From positions 496,001 through 560,000 of the forward strand of contig NZ_JAEHFX010000003.1 of assembly GCF_016623615.1 (NCBI RefSeq): a DNA stretch of 64,000 bases, read 5' to 3'. Each line of letters opens with the position of its first letter. Position 1 is the first letter of the stretch. Below, piece by piece: positions 43,716 to 52,529 of this stretch. The translations under genes were made by a program, and so were the position numbers. The stretch comes from Adhaeribacter terrigena. Its GTDB lineage: Bacteria > Bacteroidota > Bacteroidia > Cytophagales > Hymenobacteraceae. The notes beneath the pieces were generated by a model. That model worked only from the letters and a program-made list of their open reading frames with translations, made no database searches and was not told where the DNA came from.

Positions 43716-45416
43716 CTAGTTAAAATATTCGTTTTTTAGATCATTGTCGTGTCCATACAGGTCTTTCCGGAAATGAACGTTGCCATCGGCATCGGCCCAG
43801 CTGGTGAAATACACAATATAAACCGGGATCTTCTCTTTCAGGTTTACCCACTGCTCTTCTCCGGCGTTCATGGCATCGGCAATTTTAGATTCGTTCCAGC
43901 CGGGTTTATCCTTCAGCAGATAGTTTGCCAGCTTGGCGGGTTGCTCCAGCCGGATACAACCGTGACTGAAACCGCGCTCGGTCTGGCTGAATAGTTTATC
44001 AAACGGGGTGTCGTGCAAATATACATTATACTCGTTCGGGAACATGAATTTAACCAGCCCCAAAGAGTTTTTAGGTCCCGGCCGCTGCCGGACCAGGTAT
44101 TTAAAGTTTTTGCCGTTTACGTTAGCCCAATCGATAGACGAAGGGGAAATGCGCTTCAGGTTCTTGCCGTTGCCGCTTACAATTTCCATATCCTGGCTGG
44201 CAATAAAATTCGAATTCCGCAGCATTGCAGGTTTTACTTCGTTCTCCAGAATCGAGGCTGGAACATTCCAGTAAGGCGAAAAAACCACGTATTCCAGTTT
44301 ATCGCTAAAGATCGGAGTTGAGTTCAGGGTTTTACCAACCACAACTTTCATATCCAGGGCTTCCTTTTCGTTTTCATAAACCCGAAGCATGTATTCCGGA
44401 ATATTTACCAGGATATATTTATCTCCAAATCGCTTCGGTATCCAGCGCCAGCGTTCCATATTTATTACGATCTGCTCGATGCGGTCGTCGATGCTGACGT
44501 TCATGGCCTTGAGGGTTTGCCCTCCTACCACGCCATCTACCGCAAGGCCGTTTATTTCCTGGAACTTACGAACCAGCTGATCTAAACTTTCATCGAAAAC
44601 GGTATCGGTTTTAGCTGAAAAACTACTGGCTTTGGCCGGATCGTATTCTAATAATAATCGTTTCCGAACTGTATTTACTACCGGAGAATTATCGCCAAGC
44701 TTCAGGCTTTTTACTTCCGGTATTTCCGGCCAAGGACCTTTAGCCTGCATGTCGCGGTACTTTTTAAGTGCCGTTCTCAAACGTTTATAATCTTCGTGCA
44801 GCGGAGCAAATTCGTAATAGGGGTAGCGGCTCTCGCGTTCTTTCAGAATGGTTTGCAGGGCTTTGTTCAGCTTTATTTTATTTCTTTTTACCCGCCAGCT
44901 TATGCCTTTCGTTTTGCGCGGATTAACGATGCCCCGGTAAAAATCAGAGCCATAATTAAAGTAAGAGGCCGTAAGAGCGACGTCAATCTCCTGTTGTTTT
45001 TTTAAACGTTCGGCTTCGTCGCGGGTGTTTTCATAATCCTTGAACATTTTCGGATAATCCATGAACTGGTAATCTTTCGGGTTCAAAGCTTCTTCTTCGG
45101 CCCGGCCAATAAATTCCACCAGGCTGTTGGCCTGGGGTACCAATTGCCCTTTTTTAAACCAACCCAGTTTCCAGTCACGGTCGCGGTAAAACACGCGTAC
45201 CAGCTTTTCGTGCTCTTTAAATTCCGGGTGCTTTTTTACATAATCTATCACCTGCACACTATCCAGTTGGGTAAGCTGAGCAGAAGATCCGGAAGTGTTG
45301 GTTTGCTGTTGTTCGCCAGATTCAGAAACCTGGCCAGACTTCTTGTTACAGGCGAAACTCGAGAAAAGTATAATGTTAAAAAGCAGGATAAACCTTACTC
45401 TACTGAGGTAATTCAT
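43716..45416 (-). CDS. L,D-transpeptidase, YcbB/LdtD-like lipoprotein
   Basis: The enzyme crosslinks peptidoglycan through meso-DAP residues in the periplasm. The 566-residue protein has a lipoprotein signal (lipobox FSSFAC, Cys about residue 23), a long scaffold region, a peptidoglycan-binding domain (residues about 240-315: LGDNSPVVNTVRKRLLLEYD, GLAVDGVVGGQTLKAMN) and a YkuD domain (about 330-510). The catalytic motif SHGCIRLEQP near residue 478 is complete, and the lid histidine is in YNVYLHDTPF. Length and domain order fit the LdtD/YcbB class. A copy of the dispersed motif lies inside the coding sequence at 44596. Confidence 0.94.
   Translation of the reverse strand: MNYLSRVRFILLFNIILFSSFACNKKSGQVSESGEQQQTNTSGSSAQLTQLDSVQVIDYVKKHPEFKEHEKLVRVFYRDRDWKLGWFKKGQLVPQANSLVEFIGRAEEEALNPKDYQFMDYPKMFKDYENTRDEAERLKKQQEIDVALTASYFNYGSDFYRGIVNPRKTKGISWRVKRNKIKLNKALQTILKERESRYPYYEFAPLHEDYKRLRTALKKYRDMQAKGPWPEIPEVKSLKLGDNSPVVNTVRKRLLLEYDPAKASSFSAKTDTVFDESLDQLVRKFQEINGLAVDGVVGGQTLKAMNVSIDDRIEQIVINMERWRWIPKRFGDKYILVNIPEYMLRVYENEKEALDMKVVVGKTLNSTPIFSDKLEYVVFSPYWNVPASILENEVKPAMLRNSNFIASQDMEIVSGNGKNLKRISPSSIDWANVNGKNFKYLVRQRPGPKNSLGLVKFMFPNEYNVYLHDTPFDKLFSQTERGFSHGCIRLEQPAKLANYLLKDKPGWNESKIADAMNAGEEQWVNLKEKIPVYIVYFTSWADADGNVHFRKDLYGHDNDLKNEYFN
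44596..44624 (+). repeat. Dispersed composite motif inside a coding sequence
   Basis: Core AAAACGGTATCGGTT, spacer TTAGCTG, arm AAAAACT (6/7), within the L,D-transpeptidase gene. It may be chance. Confidence 0.4.
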
Positions 45417-45569
45417 AAGTGTTTGCAGATGGTTGAAGTTTATTTTCGGTGATATAGTTGCGGTTAAGAGCGGCGTTATGAAGTATAGTTATTTTCTAAT
45501 TATTACTTCCTTATCATCAAAAATGTTCGGCTCTTTCCGGTAATGCATTATGTTTCTGATTTTGGCCTT

Positions 45570-45598
45570 ACTTTTTACCAGAAAAACCATAGCGTTTT
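45570..45598 (-). repeat. Dispersed composite motif, copy 21
   Basis: Arm ACTTTTT (7/7), spacer ACCAGAA, core AAACCATAGCGTTTT, in the divergent spacer between the transpeptidase and aminopeptidase genes. Confidence 0.85.
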
Positions 45599-45685
45599 AT
45601 CGATTTAAGCCAAGTTTGAAAAAGAGCCGGAAACTCCTTTTCGCGGGATGCATTATTCCGGAAGCATTTTTTTAAATATATTGCC

Positions 45686-47608
45686 GTGAAACCAGAATCT
45701 TACCGTATGACTTACCGCACTTCCCTCGTGCTTTTAGCAGCTGTGGCCCTTTTACAGGCGGGCGGATGTAATTCCAAAAAATCTAAAACCGAAACTATGA
45801 TAACCCAAACCGAAAATCAGGTCGCACAAGCGAACCACGACTCCCATAGCTATTCTAATCCGCAGGCGGTAGCCGTTTCGCATTTAGACCTGGATATTGA
45901 AGTACTTTTCGATCAGAAAATTTTGCGCGGCACAGCCAAACTGGATCTGAACCGGAAACAGCAAACCGATAAATTGGTACTGGATGCCCGCGGCCTGAAG
46001 ATCACAAAAATAACCGATGGCGGCAGCGGCGCTGAACTGCAATTTAAACTGGGAGAAAATAAGGAGGTATTCGGACAGCCGCTCCAAATTACCCTGAAAC
46101 CAGAAACCAAAAGCGTAGCGATCCAATACGAAACCTCGCCGGAAGCTGCCGCTTTGCAATGGCTCGATCCGCAGCAGACTGCGGGTAAAGTTTATCCGTT
46201 TATGTTTACGCAGTCGCAGGCTATTTTAGCGCGTACCTGGATCCCGTGCCAGGATAGCCCCGGCGTGCGATTTACTTACAATGCCAAAGTAAAAGTGCCG
46301 AAGGAAATGCTGGCGCTGATGAGTGCCGAAAACCCGGTACAAAAATCAGCGGATGGCGTTTATACTTTTAAAATGGACCAGTCCATTCCATCGTATTTAA
46401 TGGCTTTATCGGTGGGCGATCTGGCGTTTAAAACCTTGGGCGACCGCACCGGTATTTATGCCGAACCGGTTTCTTTGGAAGCTGCGGCTTATGAGTTTGC
46501 GGAACTGGAGAACATGCTGGTTACTGCCGAAAAACTTTACGGAAAATACCGCTGGGACCGTTACGATCTGCTTTTGCTGCCGCCAAGTTTCCCGTTCGGT
46601 GGCATGGAAAATCCGCGCATAACCTTCCTGACCCCTACCATTATTGCCAAAGACCGTTCGCTCACCAGTCTGGTAGCACATGAACTGGCGCATTCCTGGT
46701 CCGGAAATTTGGTGACCAATGCTACCTGGAACGATTTCTGGCTGAACGAAGGCTTTACGGTTTATTTTGAGCGCCGCATTATGGAAGCCATGTACGGAAA
46801 AGATTATGCCGACATGCTGAAAGTTCTGGGCATGCAGGATTTGAAACGCACGCTGGAAGAACTTGGCTCCGATAATCCGGACACCCGCCTGAAACTGAAC
46901 CTGGAAGGCCGCGACCCGGACGATGGCTTAACCGATATTGCATACGAAAAAGGCAATTACTTCTTACTCAATATTGAAAATGCTGTAGGCCGCGAAAAAT
47001 TCGATCAGTTCCTGAATGGCTATTTCCGGAAATTCGCTTTTCAAACCATGACTACCGATGCCTTTATCAAATACCTGGAAGCGGAGCTGATAAAACACGA
47101 CCCGGAACTGGCGCAGAAAATAAACTACGAAGCCTGGATCTTTAAACCTGGAATTCCGAAAAATGCGATACAGGTAAATTCGGCGCGGTTTGAGAAAGTA
47201 GAAAAAGCGGCTACAGACTGGAAAAAAGGGCAACCTGCTTCTGCCATTGCAACCAAAGAATGGTCGAGCCACGAATGGCTGCATTTCCTGCGCGCTTTAC
47301 CGGAACAACTTTCAGCAACGCAAATGGAAGAACTCGACAAAACTTTCCGGTTCACCAATTCCGGGAATTCCGAAATTCTGGCTGCCTGGCTCGAAATCGC
47401 GGTTAAAAACCAGTACGAGCCGGCCAGTAAAGCCCTGGAAAACTTCCTGGTAAATGTAGGCCGCCGTAAATTCCTGATCCCGCTTTACAAAGCTTTAATT
47501 GCTTCGCCGGATGGCAAGGATAAAGCCCGGGCCATCTATGCCAAAGCCCGCCCGAATTATCACGCAGTAGCAACCAGCACCCTCGATGAACTTCTAAAGG
47601 AAAAATAA
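45686..47608 (+). CDS. M1 family metallopeptidase (leukotriene-A4-hydrolase-like aminopeptidase) lipoprotein
   Basis: The 640-residue zinc aminopeptidase has a lipobox LQAGGC (Cys about residue 28); an inner ATG at 45707 (MTYRTS) is an equally good start. The exopeptidase motif GGMENP lies near residue 306, the zinc site HELAHSWSGNLVTNATWNDFWLNEGF (HExxH plus E) near residue 332, and the catalytic tyrosine region DIAYEKGNYFL near 425. A leukotriene-A4-hydrolase-type C-terminal helical domain follows. It probably trims peptides in the periplasm. It is divergent from the transpeptidase. Confidence 0.95.
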   Translation: MKPESYRMTYRTSLVLLAAVALLQAGGCNSKKSKTETMITQTENQVAQANHDSHSYSNPQAVAVSHLDLDIEVLFDQKILRGTAKLDLNRKQQTDKLVLDARGLKITKITDGGSGAELQFKLGENKEVFGQPLQITLKPETKSVAIQYETSPEAAALQWLDPQQTAGKVYPFMFTQSQAILARTWIPCQDSPGVRFTYNAKVKVPKEMLALMSAENPVQKSADGVYTFKMDQSIPSYLMALSVGDLAFKTLGDRTGIYAEPVSLEAAAYEFAELENMLVTAEKLYGKYRWDRYDLLLLPPSFPFGGMENPRITFLTPTIIAKDRSLTSLVAHELAHSWSGNLVTNATWNDFWLNEGFTVYFERRIMEAMYGKDYADMLKVLGMQDLKRTLEELGSDNPDTRLKLNLEGRDPDDGLTDIAYEKGNYFLLNIENAVGREKFDQFLNGYFRKFAFQTMTTDAFIKYLEAELIKHDPELAQKINYEAWIFKPGIPKNAIQVNSARFEKVEKAATDWKKGQPASAIATKEWSSHEWLHFLRALPEQLSATQMEELDKTFRFTNSGNSEILAAWLEIAVKNQYEPASKALENFLVNVGRRKFLIPLYKALIASPDGKDKARAIYAKARPNYHAVATSTLDELLKEK

Positions 47609-47635
47609 TAGCATTTGTTACAATCTCCTATTTTA

Positions 47636-47668
47636 TAAAACCGGCGGGCCTTTGTCAGCCGGTTTTTT
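47636..47668 (+). terminator. Terminator after M1 peptidase
   Basis: AAAACCGGC pairs with GCCGGTTTT, followed by T-run; a core-only copy of the dispersed motif (AAAGCATAGCGTTTT) abuts it at 47674-47688. Confidence 0.75.
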
Positions 47669-47673
47669 GTATA

Positions 47674-47688
47674 AAAGCATAGCGTTTT
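47674..47688 (-). repeat. Core-only copy of the dispersed motif
   Basis: Core AAAGCATAGCGTTTT; the distal arm coincides with the terminator T-run and is weak. Confidence 0.4.
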
Positions 47689-47827
47689 ACCCGCTCTTCG
47701 AGCCGGTCCTGTTTTTTTTGTTTTATGCAGCTAATCAGCCCAAACATTCTTACTCTTTCCGGAAAGTGGCATTTTCATAAAACTCATTTTTTGTTTTGCG
47801 TATATAGGTTCAAATTCATTTCTGCGC

Positions 47828-48784
47828 ATGACTTTATTTCCCAAAGGCAAACTGATCGCGATTGGCGGTAACGAAGACAAAGGCTCTTACCCCAATCCGC
47901 GCGCCAAACGTTTTTACAAACTGAACTTCTTTGAACTGGGCATCCTGAAACGCTTTCTGCTCGAAATGCACAACGATTGTCCGCGCATTGAAGTCATTAC
48001 TACAGCATCCATGATCCCGGAGGAAGTAGGCGAACGGTATCTGAGCGCTTTTTCGTTGCTGAACTGCGAGAATGTAGGTTTAATGCATATTGGCTCGGAA
48101 GAAGAAGCCCACGAACCAGAATATCTGGAACGTTTAAAGGCTGCGCACGGTATCCTGTTCAGCGGCGGCGACCAGTCCAGGATCACGCAAATGTTTCAGG
48201 GTACGAAATTTCTGGAAACGCTGAAACAACGCTATAATAACGAAGAGAATTTTGTGATCGGGGGAACAAGCGCCGGAGCTATGGCAATGTCCAGAATCAT
48301 GATCCGGGGTGGCAGCGTGCCGAATTCTTTAATGAAAGGCTCGGTAAAAATCGGCGAAGGCCTGGGCTTGCAGAACAATGTGATCATCGATTCACATTTT
48401 GTAAAACGCGGCCGGTTCGGAAGGTTAATTGAAGCGGTTGCGCTGCACAATAAACTGATCGGGATCGGGTTAGGCGAAGACACGGGCGTACTGATCACCA
48501 AAGGCCACTTTATTGAAACTATTGGCTCAAACCTGGTAGTGATCATAGACGGGCACAATATTGAACACAACAACGCTCCTACCGCCGATAAAGGCACGCC
48601 GCTTTCCATCGAAAACATTGAGCTGCACGTGCTGGCCAAAGGGAACGTGTACGACATTAATACCCGTGAATTCTATTACGATTACGAAAAGCACCTGGAA
48701 TGGAAAAAGGCGCAATTGCTGGAAAAACCCGCAGATGCGACCGCAACTGAAGTATACCAGGCCCCGCCCGAAGACCGTTTGTGA
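47828..48784 (+). CDS. cphB: Cyanophycinase
   Basis: CphB is a serine exopeptidase of family S51 that releases beta-Asp-Arg dipeptides from cyanophycin. The 318-residue protein starts FPKGKLIAIGGNEDKG, has GILFSGGDQSRITQMFQGTK near residue 105, the nucleophile in VIGGTSAGAMAMSRIMI near residue 145, and the histidine region NNVIIDSHFVKRGRFGRLIE near 190. No signal peptide, so cytosolic. Its stop abuts that of the convergent isoaspartyl peptidase, which handles its product. cphA is not in the window. Confidence 0.93.
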   Translation: MTLFPKGKLIAIGGNEDKGSYPNPRAKRFYKLNFFELGILKRFLLEMHNDCPRIEVITTASMIPEEVGERYLSAFSLLNCENVGLMHIGSEEEAHEPEYLERLKAAHGILFSGGDQSRITQMFQGTKFLETLKQRYNNEENFVIGGTSAGAMAMSRIMIRGGSVPNSLMKGSVKIGEGLGLQNNVIIDSHFVKRGRFGRLIEAVALHNKLIGIGLGEDTGVLITKGHFIETIGSNLVVIIDGHNIEHNNAPTADKGTPLSIENIELHVLAKGNVYDINTREFYYDYEKHLEWKKAQLLEKPADATATEVYQAPPEDRL

Positions 48785-49753
48785 TCAGTCTTTATAAATA
48801 GCTACAAAAGCAGGCTCGTTATTTTTGCAGGAAGCCCGGTACATGCCTTCCGAATTGAATGGCAGCGCAATATTACCGTGCCGGTCGATAGCAATTAAGC
48901 CCCCTTCCCCACCAAATTTCACCAGCTTATCGTTCACTACCAGTTTGCAGGCTTCCTGCAGGGCAAGCCCGCGGTATTCCATCAGGCAGGAAATATCGTG
49001 GGCTACTACGGCCCGCATGAAAAATTCGCCGTGGCCGGTGCAGGAAATAGCGCAGGTTGCGTTGTTCGCATAGGTTCCGGCCCCGATTATAGGCGTATCG
49101 CCGATGCGGTTATAGTTCTTGTTGGTCATGCCGCCGGTAGAGGTTGCGGCTGCCAGGTTTCCGGCCAGATCTAAAGCCACCGCGCCTACGGTACCGAATT
49201 TCTTATCGGGATGTTCGGGCGTTTGCCTGTTCGTTTCCGGTGCAGGTGATTCGGAATGATCAAGCTGGTAGGTATCGGTGTCGCGGATCTGTTGCCACTG
49301 ATCGTAGCGCAACTGGTTAAAAAAATAGGTTTCCGGCTCAAATTCAAGTTTGAGTTGCCGGGCAAAATCTTCGGCCCCCGGATAACTTAATAGTACATGG
49401 TCGGAATGCTTCATAACGCAATGCGCAAGTTTAATAGGATTTTTCACATTTCGTACCCCGCTTACTGCACCCGCCTTCAGATCAACTCCGCTCATGATCG
49501 AAGCATCCATTTCGTGCTTGCCGGCCTTGGTAAAAACCGACCCTTTGCCGGCGTTGAACAATTCGCAGTTTTCGAGGCACATCACGGTAGCCTCCACGGC
49601 ATCTAAGGCAGAATGGCCGGCTGCCAGCAAGGCCCGGCCGGTCTGTAAAGCATTTTCCAGTTCGTGGAGATAACGTTTCTCATCCTCGACAGACATTAGC
49701 TGGCGGGTAATGGTGCCGGCGCCGCCGTGCAAAGCAAGGGCAAAAGTATTCAT
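48785..49753 (-). CDS. iaaA: Isoaspartyl peptidase / L-asparaginase (Ntn hydrolase)
   Basis: The 322-residue plant-type asparaginase autocleaves before a threonine in GTVGAVALDLAGNLAAATST (Thr near residue 187), giving alpha and beta chains. Other family pieces are ALHGGAGTITRQ at the start, GKGSVFTKAGKHEMDASIM and STGGMTNKNYNRIGDTPIIG. It splits beta-aspartyl dipeptides, including beta-Asp-Arg released by cyanophycinase. The tail-to-tail placement with cphB (no bases between the stops) supports a joint role in cyanophycin reuse. A motif copy sits 5 bases before the ATG. Confidence 0.94.
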   Translation of the reverse strand: MNTFALALHGGAGTITRQLMSVEDEKRYLHELENALQTGRALLAAGHSALDAVEATVMCLENCELFNAGKGSVFTKAGKHEMDASIMSGVDLKAGAVSGVRNVKNPIKLAHCVMKHSDHVLLSYPGAEDFARQLKLEFEPETYFFNQLRYDQWQQIRDTDTYQLDHSESPAPETNRQTPEHPDKKFGTVGAVALDLAGNLAAATSTGGMTNKNYNRIGDTPIIGAGTYANNATCAISCTGHGEFFMRAVVAHDISCLMEYRGLALQEACKLVVNDKLVKFGGEGGLIAIDRHGNIALPFNSEGMYRASCKNNEPAFVAIYKD

Positions 49754-49757
49754 AAGC

Positions 49758-49786
49758 AGTTTTTAAGAGTAAAACCATATGGTTTC
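49758..49786 (-). repeat. Dispersed composite motif, copy 22
   Basis: Arm AGTTTTT (6/7), spacer AAGAGTA, core AAACCATATGGTTTC, just upstream of the asparaginase ATG. Confidence 0.75.
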
Positions 49787-49967
49787 TGGGCTTACGCGAA
49801 ACGGGCCAGAAGGTGGCAGAAGTACGTCGGAATTACCGGCTGGTCAGATAACATGTTGTTCACCCATTCAAGAACGTAAGAATTTCAGGCTGAAACTTTT
49901 AAGAAAAAAATAGCAGAAACTGGCATTTTTGCCGCCCATTCATGGAATTATTCAGGCCGTTTTTACG

Positions 49968-49975
49968 TATATTTG
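49968..49975 (+). promoter_or_regulatory. Candidate -7 element of the DUF3127 gene
   Basis: TATATTTG matches the TAnnTTTG consensus 40 bases before the ATG at 50016; no convincing -33 was found. Confidence 0.4.
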
Positions 49976-50015
49976 TGTAAGTAATATATAAAGAAAAATT
50001 ATTAAAGAGAGTATT

Positions 50016-50390
50016 ATGGCTTACGACGCCCAAGGTAAATTACACGAGATTTTCGACGAACAGCAGGTAAGTGAAAAATTCAAAAAGCGCGAATTTGTGC
50101 TGGAGATTCCGGATGGTGCTTATACGAATCATATCAAATTCCAATTAACCCAGGATAAATGCAGCCTGATCGACCAGTTTAAAGTTGGCGATGAAGTAAA
50201 AGTTGCTTTTAACCTTTCCGGTAAGCCTTTCACCAAAAACGGCACAACCATGTATTTCACGAATTTAGGTGCGTGGCGCATTGAGCCGGCCGGTGCTCCG
50301 CAGGCGGGTGGACAGTCGCGTGCAGCAGCTCCACAGGCAGCCGCCTCTACTTTTGCAATGGACGAAGCAGACAACGACCTGCCTTTCTAA
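50016..50390 (+). CDS. DUF3127 protein (OB-fold-like, SSB-type)
   Basis: The 124-residue product matches the DUF3127 pattern: GKLHEIFDEQQVSEKFKKRE, FVLEIPDGAYTNHIKFQLTQ, KCSLIDQFKVGDEVKVAFNL and MYFTNLGAWRIEPAG. The last 35 residues are Ala/Gln/Gly-rich and end in an acidic MDEADNDLPF tail like that of single-stranded-DNA-binding proteins. Family members are Bacteroidota-specific OB-fold proteins; DNA binding is inferred from the acidic tip, not shown. It stands alone with its own terminator. Confidence 0.85.
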   Translation: MAYDAQGKLHEIFDEQQVSEKFKKREFVLEIPDGAYTNHIKFQLTQDKCSLIDQFKVGDEVKVAFNLSGKPFTKNGTTMYFTNLGAWRIEPAGAPQAGGQSRAAAPQAAASTFAMDEADNDLPF

Positions 50391-50411
50391 ACGAATACCA
50401 ACATATATTTT

Positions 50412-50443
50412 AAAAATGCGGGCTGCAAGGTCCGCATTTTTTG
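50412..50443 (+). terminator. Terminator after the DUF3127 gene
   Basis: AAAATGCGG pairs with CCGCATTTT over a 10-base loop, followed by TT; it also ends the convergent small gene. Confidence 0.8.
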
Positions 50444-50444
50444 T

Positions 50445-50624
50445 TTAACGGCGCGGGTGTTCTTTGCGGTAACCCACCACTAAAATGATGATCCAGACCG
50501 GAAAAAAAGCCGTGACAATGGAAGCGAAATATGGATCTACGGTAAAAAACAAAACGAAGTAAAGCAGCAAATTAATTATTAATCCGGCAATTCCGGTAAC
50601 GTAATACGGATTTCGTTTTTTCAT
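50445..50624 (-). CDS. Small two-helix membrane protein (59 aa)
   Basis: An ATG at 50624 opens 59 codons ending TAA at 50445. The product (MKKRNPYYVTGIAGLIINLL, then LYFVLFFTVDPYF and VTAFFPVWIIILVVGYRKEH) has two transmembrane helices with positive N- and C-ends. It is convergent with the DUF3127 gene and shares its terminator. No function is recognised, but the reading frame, length and hydrophobic pattern make a real gene likely. Confidence 0.65.
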   Translation of the reverse strand: MKKRNPYYVTGIAGLIINLLLYFVLFFTVDPYFASIVTAFFPVWIIILVVGYRKEHPRR

Positions 50625-50725
50625 AAATAAAGGCCGGTTATTCTACCATTTGAACGTAAAACGGGCAGGTCGGTTCGGAACCTAAATTTTAATTAAGAAG
50701 TAACTAATTTGCAGTAGCAGTTAAT

Positions 50726-50754
50726 ACTTCTTATAACTAAAACCCTACCATTTT
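50726..50754 (-). repeat. Dispersed composite motif, copy 23
   Basis: Arm ACTTCTT (6/7), spacer ATAACTA, core AAACCCTACCATTTT, between the small membrane protein and the SDR gene. Confidence 0.7.
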
Positions 50755-50830
50755 ATCTTCCGTTCGGTACCAATACAACCCGGTAATAATTAGCTGAAAT
50801 AACCCTTTAAAATCGCTGCTACGCCAAATC

Positions 50831-51706
50831 ATGTTCGATCCGGAAAAACTTACTTCGCAAAGCTTAGCCAATAAAATTGCGGTAGTTACCGGGGCCAGTT
50901 CAGGCATTGGTAAAATAACGGCGCGGGAACTGGCCAGGCTCGGGGCGCAGGTGCTCATGATCTGCCGCAATCCGGAAAAAGGTGAATCAGCCCGGCAGGA
51001 AATTATGGCGAAAACCGGTAATCAAAACGTAATGCTTTTTCAGGCCGATCTGAGTTTAATGCGCGAAGTCCGCCGGGTTGCAAAAGAAATAAACGATAAA
51101 TTTCCCCGGCTGGATATTTTAATAAACAATGCCGGTATGATGCCTGGAAAAAGGACAGTTACTTCTGAAGGATTTGAGCTTTCCTGGGCTACCAATTACC
51201 TTTCGGTTTTTCTGCTAACCAACCTGCTGCTCGATAAACTAATGGCTGCCGAATCGGCCCGGATCATCAATGTTTCTTCGGAAGTACACCGGCTGGGACA
51301 GATCAATTTGCAGGATATGCACAAACCCGGCAAGTACAGTTCCATAACCGCTTATGCCGACAGCAAACTGGCTACCATCATGTTTACCTATGAACTGGCC
51401 CGCCGCCTCGAGCTAACCGGCATTACGGCTAATTGCCTGCACCCGGGCGTAGTGGCAACGAACGTTACCGGGCAAGCCCACACCGCCATGAAATATTTGT
51501 TTATGCTGGGGCGGCCTTTTATGCGATCTGCGGAAAAAGGTGCGGAAACTACCTTATTTTTGGCTACCTCACCAACTTTAACCGGCGTAAGCGGCCTGTA
51601 TTACAAAAATAAAAAAGCGGTACGCTCTTCGGGCCAAAGTTACAATCCGGCAATTGCCAGACGTTTATGGACCCAAACCGAAAAACAAACCGGTTTTCAA
51701 GCTTAA
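50831..51706 (+). CDS. SDR family oxidoreductase (retinol dehydrogenase-like)
   Basis: The 291-residue short-chain dehydrogenase has the cofactor motif VVTGASSGIGKITARELARL near residue 18, the NNAG block LINNAGMMPGKR, the catalytic serine in IINVSSEVHRL and the Y-x3-K in ITAYADSKLATIMF near residue 175. The substrate is not predictable; similarity is to the WWOX/RDH-like group acting on hydrophobic alcohols. It is 36 bases before a Schlafen-like ATP-binding gene on the same strand. Confidence 0.92.
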   Translation: MFDPEKLTSQSLANKIAVVTGASSGIGKITARELARLGAQVLMICRNPEKGESARQEIMAKTGNQNVMLFQADLSLMREVRRVAKEINDKFPRLDILINNAGMMPGKRTVTSEGFELSWATNYLSVFLLTNLLLDKLMAAESARIINVSSEVHRLGQINLQDMHKPGKYSSITAYADSKLATIMFTYELARRLELTGITANCLHPGVVATNVTGQAHTAMKYLFMLGRPFMRSAEKGAETTLFLATSPTLTGVSGLYYKNKKAVRSSGQSYNPAIARRLWTQTEKQTGFQA

Positions 51707-51742
51707 AAGCCCCAATACTGCTCTGTTTGGGCAAACCAGCAC

Positions 51743-52366
51743 ATGAATGAACTACAGCTACTTATTTCCGGAGGCGAAAGCGATACGCTCGATTTTAAAA
51801 AGCGTATCCAGCAACCAGACCGGATTGCCCGCACCCTGGCTTCGTTTGCCAATACCCGCGGCGGAATTATCCTGGTTGGGGTAATGGATAACGGTGAAGT
51901 TACCGGCATTGACCCGGAAGAAGAAATTTATACGCTGCAACAGGCTGCCGATTATTACTGTGAACCTCCAGTAAACATCTTTTTCAAAGAACTGGAAAAT
52001 GAAGATGGCAAAACCGTGCTTAAAGTTATTATTCCCGAAAGCGTTGAAAAGCCTCACCTGGTGAAAGTTAAGGAAGGCGACTGGCGCAGCTATGTGCGGG
52101 TGAAAGACGAAACCGTGCTAAGCAGCAACATGGCCGGGAAGATCCTGAAAAATGAATTAACCCAAAAAGCGCCGCTGCCACTTGACAGCCAGGAAATTGC
52201 TTTAATGGATTTTCTGAAAGCGAACCGCCGGATCACCCAAAAACAATTTATGAAACTGGTGAATATTTCGCACCCCCGCGCTTACCGTATTTTAATCCGG
52301 ATGGTTTTAGCGGGCGCCATTCGACTTCACCAAGCAGAACCCGAAGATTATTATACGTTAGCCTGA
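51743..52366 (+). CDS. AlbA_2/Schlafen-type putative DNA-binding protein
   Basis: The 207-residue product has an AlbA_2 (divergent AAA-4) domain in the first 120 residues: GESDTLDFKKRIQQPDRIA, LASFANTRGGIILVGVMDNG, VTGIDPEEEIYTLQQAADYY and RSYVRVKDETVLSSNM. A winged-helix-like end follows (FLKANRRITQKQFMKLVNIS, ISHPRAYRILIRMVLAGAI). Such proteins are often transcription regulators; the target is unknown. It is cotranscribed with the SDR gene or starts from its own promoter in the 36-base gap. Confidence 0.85.
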   Translation: MNELQLLISGGESDTLDFKKRIQQPDRIARTLASFANTRGGIILVGVMDNGEVTGIDPEEEIYTLQQAADYYCEPPVNIFFKELENEDGKTVLKVIIPESVEKPHLVKVKEGDWRSYVRVKDETVLSSNMAGKILKNELTQKAPLPLDSQEIALMDFLKANRRITQKQFMKLVNISHPRAYRILIRMVLAGAIRLHQAEPEDYYTLA

Positions 52367-52409
52367 CCCGGAAAAGTCGCTCTTTTTAAAAGTTTAAGGC
52401 CAGTATAAA

Positions 52410-52448
52410 ACAAGCAAGTCCCGGAAGAGCTTTCCGGGACTTGCTTGT
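52410..52448. terminator. Strong hairpin after the Schlafen-like gene
   Basis: ACAAGCAAGTCCCGGAA pairs with TTCCGGGACTTGCTTGT. It has no clear T-run on the plus strand but one on the minus strand, so it also serves the small minus-strand gene. Confidence 0.75.
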
Positions 52449-52450
52449 AA

Positions 52451-52489
52451 AAAACGCTATGGTTTGAGGTCATAAAACCATAGCGTTTT
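52451..52489. repeat. Inverted pair of dispersed-motif cores
   Basis: AAAACGCTATGGTTT and AAACCATAGCGTTTT face each other across 9 bases, forming a near-perfect 39-bp palindrome directly after a terminator. Confidence 0.7.
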
Positions 52490-52529
52490 GCAGAAAATTT
52501 AATGGTTTCCGATATTCCGGGAAGGAATA

